Of a stretch of DNA of 64,000 nucleotides, positions 62,040-64,000 are shown piece after piece. The notes beneath the pieces are model-generated. The model did not search any database. It was not told the DNA's origin and worked only from the letters and a program-made list of their open reading frames with translations. Every line of letters starts with the position of its first letter. Position 1 is the stretch's first letter. Origin of the DNA: Nocardia colli. GTDB lineage: Bacteria > Actinomycetota > Actinomycetes > Mycobacteriales > Mycobacteriaceae. Location of the stretch: the NCBI RefSeq assembly GCF_008704205.1, contig NZ_VXLC01000006.1:248001-312000 (forward strand), read 5' to 3'. The translations under genes were made by a program, and so were the position numbers.

Positions 62040-63536
62040 TCACGCCTTGATGCCGAGCGCGTGGGTGAAGAAGCCGGTCGGATCGTAGACGGCCTTGACC
62101 CGTTGCAGGCGTGGGTAGTTATCCTTGTAATACAGGTCGTGCCAAGCAGATTCGGACATGTTCCAGTGCGGATCGGCCAGGTCGGTGTCCGGGTAGTTGA
62201 TGTAGGACCCGTCCGACTGGCCGTTCAGATCCGGGACACCGCCGCTGTCCGCGTACAGGTCTCGGTAGAACGACCGGATCCAGGCGATGTGCCGTTCTTC
62301 CCCCGCCGGGTCGGTCCAGTTGTTCAGGTAGAACGCCTTCAGGACCGAATCACGTTGTGCGGTAGCGGTGGCATCGGGCGCGACCGCGGAAGCCTGTCCG
62401 CCGTATGCGGCGAGAATGACGCCCGCAGTCGGATTGTCGTACGCGTCGTCGGTCAGATAGCGGTAGATGACGTCGATCTGCTCGTCGGTATACCGCCGCC
62501 GCAGGTAGGCCGCCTTGCACTTGGCCCGCTGGCCATAGACGTCGCCGCGCATCCGCGGCCACAGCATCGATCGCAGCCACGGTCGGCGCTGCACGTCATG
62601 GTGGTACGGCACGCCGACGCCTTCGTTGAGCGCGTCGAGGTAGTCCGACAGCATCCGCTCGGCGCCGTCGACGGTCGCGTCCACCTGGGTGAGCAGGGCG
62701 ATGGTGTTCGTCTGCGCGCGCAGCACGGTGAGGATGGAGAACAGCGCGTTCTCCTTCATGCCCGGCGCACTGTGCCGCTCGTGCCAACTGCCGTGATTGG
62801 CCAGCAGCCTGCGGAACGATTCCGGCGTCAGGTCCGGCCAGGACCAGGTGGTCAGGCCGTCGAGCACCTCGGCGGGCGGTTGCGGGAGCAGGCCCGCCGG
62901 GTCGTCGCCCGTGGCGTCCGGCGCACGCATCCAGTACTTGGTCACCACACCGAAATTTCCACCGCCGCAACCGGTGTGGGCCCACCACAGCTCGTGGTGC
63001 GGGTCGTCCGGGTCGCGGGTGGCGACGACGATCCGCGCCGTTCCGGACGCGTCGACGGTGACGACCTCGACCGCGTACAGATGATCGACAACGCAACCGT
63101 GCATGCGGGTCAGCGGACCGTAACCACCGCCGAGGATGTGCCCGCCCGCGCCGACCGTGTACTCCAGGCCGGCCGGGATCGCGACGCCCCACCCCTTGAG
63201 CAGACTGCGGTAGACCTCGCCGAGCAGCGCGCCCGGCTCGATCACAAAAGCCCGCATCCCGGGGTCGTAGTCGATTTGATTCAATCGCGAAAGATCCAGC
63301 AGCACTTCGGTTTCCGCCGAGTCGACGAAGTCCTCCAGGCAGTGCCCGCCGCTGCGGATCGCCACGCGCGCGCCGGTGTCGGCCGCGGCCTGCACCGCCG
63401 CCAGCACGTCCTCCGGTGTCGCCGGCACGTGCACGATGCGCGGCGTGCAACGGAAACGGCCGTTCGCGGCCGTCGTCACCTCGGCATAGCGCGGATCCGC
63501 GGGCGTGATAACGGTGCGATCGAGCATCCTTGTCAT
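62040..63536 (-). CDS. FAD-linked oxidase, berberine-bridge (BBE/AknOx-like) family
   Basis: 498 residues of the PCMH-type FAD oxidase family. The FAD-binding domain has IRSGGHCLEDF, where H65 is the covalent FAD ligand, and VGAGGHILGGGYGPLTR. The second FAD-linking Cys (GxC of the PAGxCPTVG-type segment) is replaced: PAGLEYTVG has E125. The C-terminal NMSESAWHDLYYKDNYPRL and DPTGFFTHAL end is typical. Family members oxidise sugars, aglycones or alkaloids; AknOx oxidises a terminal deoxysugar. Its ATG overlaps the P450 stop (ATGA), so the two are coupled and probably tailor the same molecule. Not shown to belong to the sugar cluster, but likely. Confidence 0.9.
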   Translation of the reverse strand: MTRMLDRTVITPADPRYAEVTTAANGRFRCTPRIVHVPATPEDVLAAVQAAADTGARVAIRSGGHCLEDFVDSAETEVLLDLSRLNQIDYDPGMRAFVIEPGALLGEVYRSLLKGWGVAIPAGLEYTVGAGGHILGGGYGPLTRMHGCVVDHLYAVEVVTVDASGTARIVVATRDPDDPHHELWWAHTGCGGGNFGVVTKYWMRAPDATGDDPAGLLPQPPAEVLDGLTTWSWPDLTPESFRRLLANHGSWHERHSAPGMKENALFSILTVLRAQTNTIALLTQVDATVDGAERMLSDYLDALNEGVGVPYHHDVQRRPWLRSMLWPRMRGDVYGQRAKCKAAYLRRRYTDEQIDVIYRYLTDDAYDNPTAGVILAAYGGQASAVAPDATATAQRDSVLKAFYLNNWTDPAGEERHIAWIRSFYRDLYADSGGVPDLNGQSDGSYINYPDTDLADPHWNMSESAWHDLYYKDNYPRLQRVKAVYDPTGFFTHALGIKA

Positions 63537-64000
63537 CGGCGCACCAGATCCATCGGCAGCTTCTTCGTGCCGTTGAAGTCCTTGGGGTCGTGGAACACGA
63601 TGTCCTCGTCCTCGGCCACCCGGAAGTCCTCGAACCGATCGAACATCGCGGTCAGCGCGATCCGGACCTCCTGCCGGGCCAGCGGCGCGCCGAGACAGAA
63701 GTGAATTCCCTTGCCGAAGGCCAGATGTCGCGCCTGCTTGCGGTGGATGTCGAACACGTCCGGATCGGCGAATTCGGTCTCGTCGCGCATGGTCGACACC
63801 AGCGACGCGCTGACCAGCGAACCCTTCGGGATCTGCCGGCCGCCCAGTTCGACGTCGGTGAGCGCGCGCCGATCGATCCACACCAGCGGCGACCGGTAGC
63901 GCATGACCTCCTCGATCGCCGGACCCAGCAGCGCCGGCTCGGCGCGCAATTGCTTGACCAGGCCCGGGTTTTCGTCCAAACACAGCAGCGAATTCGTGAG
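63533..64000 (-). CDS. Cytochrome P450 (C-terminal part; N-terminus beyond window)
   Basis: Only the last 155 residues are in view. The ExxR motif is EEVMRY, followed by the meander and haem-binding loop FGKGIHFCLGAPLARQEV with the axial Cys, and the usual C-terminal helix and strand. It is a bacterial monooxygenase; with the coupled FAD oxidase it is probably a tailoring enzyme of the neighbouring cluster. It runs off the right edge, so the start is unknown. Confidence 0.93.
   Translation of the reverse strand, partial: LTNSLLCLDENPGLVKQLRAEPALLGPAIEEVMRYRSPLVWIDRRALTDVELGGRQIPKGSLVSASLVSTMRDETEFADPDVFDIHRKQARHLAFGKGIHFCLGAPLARQEVRIALTAMFDRFEDFRVAEDEDIVFHDPKDFNGTKKLPMDLVRR

Overview
The window is high-GC actinobacterial chromosome, most likely Nocardia or a close mycolic-acid relative. 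Three things point there: an MspA-type porin, a giant (about 1,650 residue) NAD-glutamate dehydrogenase, and a gene order that follows Mycobacterium tuberculosis Rv2467-Rv2478c. That order is pepN, a DUF5130 protein, an HNH protein, glbO, aglA, an Rv2474c-like gene, a thioesterase, gdh, ettA and an ssb paralogue. Assignments rest on reading motifs and gene order; no database search was possible.

Region 1 (1-30 kb) is mostly conserved housekeeping: the end of an ECF sigma factor, a Nudix hydrolase, purC, pepN, an NmrA-like protein, a small membrane/cytochrome-oxidase-linked operon, aglA, glbO, an HNH protein, azlCD with its divergent XRE-cupin regulator, then a long minus-strand run (ettA, gdh, thioesterase, Rv2474c-like). 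An ssb paralogue, a threonine-dehydratase-like enzyme and a CopD/CtaG fusion follow. About 5.7 kb (7.2-12.9 kb) interrupts this conserved order. It holds one 1,167-codon gene with an N-terminal HTH, two families of tandem protein repeats and two degenerate NlpC/P60-like modules. Gene-free, lower-GC DNA with TTGGA-type palindromes lies on both sides. This is the most unusual object in the window.

Region 2 (30.5-45.5 kb) starts at a tRNA-Arg(TCT) and looks accessory. It holds a DUF6228 protein, small secreted proteins, a phospholipase-like secreted protein, a Tat-exported flavin amine oxidase and an MspA porin operon whose second gene seems to need a frameshift. A membrane-bound HTH protein is transcribed away from that operon across tandem TGTCAC boxes. 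An MFS exporter, a glutathionylspermidine-synthase-like protein, a secreted pyroglutamyl-peptidase-like protein with Ser in place of the catalytic Cys, and an SDR complete it.

Region 3 (45.6-64 kb) is part of a specialised-metabolite cluster. It encodes a full EvaA-EvaE-type set (2,3-dehydratase, C3 aminotransferase, C3-methyltransferase, 3,5-epimerase, 4-ketoreductase), a DesVI/TylM1-like N-methyltransferase, a DesVII-type glycosyltransferase with its P450-like activator, and an MFS exporter. Together these should make and attach an N-methylated branched aminosugar of the vancosamine type. A GH78 glycosidase, a MarR regulator, a berberine-bridge-type FAD oxidase and a cytochrome P450 (cut by the window end) follow, with an SNF2/SWIM pair between them. 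No aglycone synthase, glucose-1-phosphate thymidylyltransferase or 4,6-dehydratase is in view, so the cluster probably continues past 64 kb.
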